Positions 62,257 to 64,000 of a stretch of DNA of 64,000 nucleotides are shown here, in pieces. The notes beneath the pieces were generated by a model that had not been told where the DNA came from, did not search any database, and was given only the letters and a program-made list of their open reading frames with translations. How positions within the stretch are numbered: the first letter of the stretch is position 1; each line of letters begins with the position of its first letter. A program made the translations under genes and the position numbers. Where the stretch lies: contig NZ_KB907552.1 of the NCBI RefSeq assembly GCF_000382125.1, positions 57,456-121,455 on the forward strand, read 5' to 3'. This DNA is from Eudoraea adriatica DSM 19308. GTDB lineage: Bacteria; Bacteroidota; Bacteroidia; Flavobacteriales; Flavobacteriaceae.

Positions 62257-64000
62257 CTATTCCTCCGTAACTTCTTTTACCTGCTTTTCTATGCGGATTT
62301 TTGAATTAGAATCGACTTCATCTAATGCTTCTATCTGCTTTTTTACTTCTTCTTCACTGCCTTCAAAAATAAGTTCACGACTATTCTCCGCGCCATTTTC
62401 CATAGTGGTTATCGTTACAACGGCTTTTACAAGATCCTTATCGTTCTTTTTCATCTCCACCTGTATCTCTTTCTTGACTTCCACCTTACTATTTGTAGCA
62501 TTATACGCAGTTAAGGTATCTGAAGAAATGGCGATACTTGGCGCTATCACCAAGGCTACAACAGACATAAGCTTTAAAAGTATGTTCAATGAAGGCCCAG
62601 AGGTATCCTTAAAAGGATCTCCAACGGTATCTCCTACCACAGCTGCTTTATGTGCGTCCGTGCCTTTACCGCCGTCTGCTTCAATCATTTTTTTGGCATT
62701 ATCCCATGCGCCACCCGCATTCGATTGAAATATTGCCATAAGCACGCCACAGGTAGTAACCCCGGCTAAAAGTCCTCCGAGCATTTCTGCACCTCCTATA
62801 AAGCCAACTGCAACAGGTACAGCAATTGCCAATAATCCCGGCAATACCATTTCTTTAATGGAAGCTTTTGTAGATATATCTACACATTTGTCATATTCCG
62901 CAACTCCGTCTGCAGCATCAAATATTTTTCTGTCCTCTGGCGTTGCTTTGGACATATCAGAATCATACTTTCTCATGACTTCCAATGCAGCATGCAATTC
63001 CGGAATATCCCTGAACTGTCTGCGAACTTCTTCGATCATAGCCATAGCGGCCCGGCCCACTGCATTCATAGATAAGGCAGAGAACACAAATGGAAGCATA
63101 CCTCCTACTAATAAACCAGCCATAATATCAGGTCTTGACACGTCTATCGCAGTAACATTAGCTACTTTCATAAAGGCTGCAAACAATGCTAAAGCTGTCA
63201 ATGCAGCAGAGGCAATGGCAAATCCTTTTCCTATTGCTGCTGTAGTATTACCTACGGCATCTAATTTATCTGTACGCTCACGAACCTCTTTGGGCAATTC
63301 AGCCATTTCTGCAATTCCCCCGGCATTATCGGAAATAGGACCGTAAGCATCCACTGCCAATTGAATCCCGGTATTTGCAAGCATTCCAACGGCAGCTATT
63401 GCAATCCCGTATAAACCTGCAAAATGGTGTGAAACCAAAATAGCCCCTGCTATTAAAATAATAGGAACTGCAGTAGACATCATTCCAACACCTAAACCTG
63501 CAATAATATTTGTAGCAGCCCCTGTACTGGATTGCCGCACTATTGAACTAACTGGTTTAGTTCCTGTACCTGTATAGTACTCCGTTATTTTACCAACCCC
63601 AAAACCAGCTATTAAACCGGCTAAGGTAGCCCAGAAAACACCAATTGCCCCAAAAGGCAATCCGTCAATAGTTTCAGGCAACATAGACGTAATTATAAAA
63701 TAGGATGCAATTATCATTAAAAACCCAGATCCGAATTCGCCTAAGTTTAAGGCCTTATGAGGGCTTCCCCCATCCTTTACCTTAACGAAGAAAGTGCCAA
63801 TAATTGACATTACAATACCTACAGCAGCTAATACCAATGGTAAATATACTGCTCCCAGACCACCGAATTCCGGCGTAAAGATAAATGCACCTAAGACCAT
63901 GGTACCTATAATGGAACCAACAAAAGATTCAAATAAATCGGCTCCCATACCTGCAACATCCCCTACATTATCTCCTACATTATCTGCAATAGTTGCGGGA
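62257..64000 (-). CDS. hppA: Membrane ion-pumping pyrophosphatase HppA (5' end outside the window)
   Basis: The C-terminal 580 or so codons of an integral-membrane pyrophosphatase; the frame runs off the window edge. At the edge it reads [25 protein letters not shown], in part, the diphosphate-site motif. [10 protein letters not shown] carries Ala and Gly at the positions that are Lys and Thr in K+-independent enzymes, so it should need K+. The Glu in DLFES matches the position used by Na+-pumping types, so Na+ transport is possible. About 85 charged residues ([17 protein letters not shown] onward) extend beyond the last membrane helix, unlike the usual short C-terminus. Confidence 0.94.
   Translation of the reverse strand, partial: PATIADNVGDNVGDVAGMGADLFESFVGSIIGTMVLGAFIFTPEFGGLGAVYLPLVLAAVGIVMSIIGTFFVKVKDGGSPHKALNLGEFGSGFLMIIASYFIITSMLPETIDGLPFGAIGVFWATLAGLIAGFGVGKITEYYTGTGTKPVSSIVRQSSTGAATNIIAGLGVGMMSTAVPIILIAGAILVSHHFAGLYGIAIAAVGMLANTGIQLAVDAYGPISDNAGGIAEMAELPKEVRERTDKLDAVGNTTAAIGKGFAIASAALTALALFAAFMKVANVTAIDVSRPDIMAGLLVGGMLPFVFSALSMNAVGRAAMAMIEEVRRQFRDIPELHAALEVMRKYDSDMSKATPEDRKIFDAADGVAEYDKCVDISTKASIKEMVLPGLLAIAVPVAVGFIGGAEMLGGLLAGVTTCGVLMAIFQSNAGGAWDNAKKMIEADGGKGTDAHKAAVVGDTVGDPFKDTSGPSLNILLKLMSVVALVIAPSIAISSDTLTAYNATNSKVEVKKEIQVEMKKNDKDLVKAVVTITTMENGAENSRELIFEGSEEEVKKQIEALDEVDSNSKIRIEKQVKEVTEE

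Noticed and set aside
1-64000. CRISPR array, insertion sequence, prophage or integron
   Set aside because: No regularly spaced repeats, transposase, integrase or phage genes were seen; gene content is ordinary chromosomal housekeeping.

Overview
The window is a chromosomal segment of an AT-rich Bacteroidota genome, almost certainly a member of the Flavobacteriaceae or a close relative. The support is the gliding genes gldA, gldB and gldC, the Bacteroidetes promoter element TAnnTTTG ahead of several genes, metH split into two genes, flavobacterial-style fusions (MetX-aspartokinase-homoserine dehydrogenase; DAHP synthase-chorismate mutase) and an FtsZ with a long acidic tail. The species cannot be named. 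No mobile element, CRISPR array, rRNA or phage gene was seen.

Layout. 1-1.1 kb: tRNA-Arg, a small zinc-finger protein and YqeY. 1.1-16.6 kb: a complete division and cell-wall (dcw) cluster on the minus strand, in transcription order mraZ, rsmH, ftsL, ftsI, murE, mraY, murD, ftsW, murG, murC, ftsQ, ftsA, ftsZ, headed by three MraZ-type GTGGTAA boxes. 16.7-23.3 kb: mixed genes (alpha/beta hydrolase, engB, PhoD-like phosphatase, gldC/gldB, nadE, an orphan LuxR-type regulator). 23.3-34.7 kb: dnaG, a small zinc ribbon, a sigma/anti-sigma pair with a barrel protein, a polyprenyl synthase, rlmN, queA and the rsgA-dtd-mazG-aroA run. 34.8-35.2 kb: remains of a small secreted-protein gene. 35.2-39.9 kb: an aromatic amino acid operon (pheA, aminotransferase, tyrA, aroG-chorismate mutase). 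40.3-43.1 kb: gldA, a GIN-domain lipoprotein and a PagL-like deacylase. 43.3-61.2 kb: methionine and sulfur metabolism (metH1-metH2-metF; cysH, sulfite reductase, cobA, siroheme synthase; Rrf2 regulator; metY, metX-thrA fusion, metZ; metK). 61.6-64 kb: a deoxynucleoside kinase and a 5'-truncated membrane pyrophosphatase.

The best regulatory discovery is a compact, classical-looking translation-coupled attenuator ahead of pheA. It has a 23-codon leader peptide with ten aromatic residues (YFYFFF at codons 11-16), an antiterminator arm overlapping the leader's last codons, and an intrinsic terminator with nine U residues 17 nt before the pheA start. The PheA enzyme itself lacks the usual ESRP phenylalanine-binding motif of its ACT domain, so end-product control may have moved to RNA.

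Methionine metabolism is wired to S-adenosylmethionine by three riboswitches: SAM-I (S-box) aptamers before metH1-metH2-metF and before metY-metX/thrA-metZ, and a SAM-II-like aptamer with a long insertion before metK. The metK leader also carries an exact 8-nt complement of the conserved aptamer core close to the start codon. An Rrf2 regulator gene between the met and cys genes has a perfect 20-bp palindrome over its promoter.
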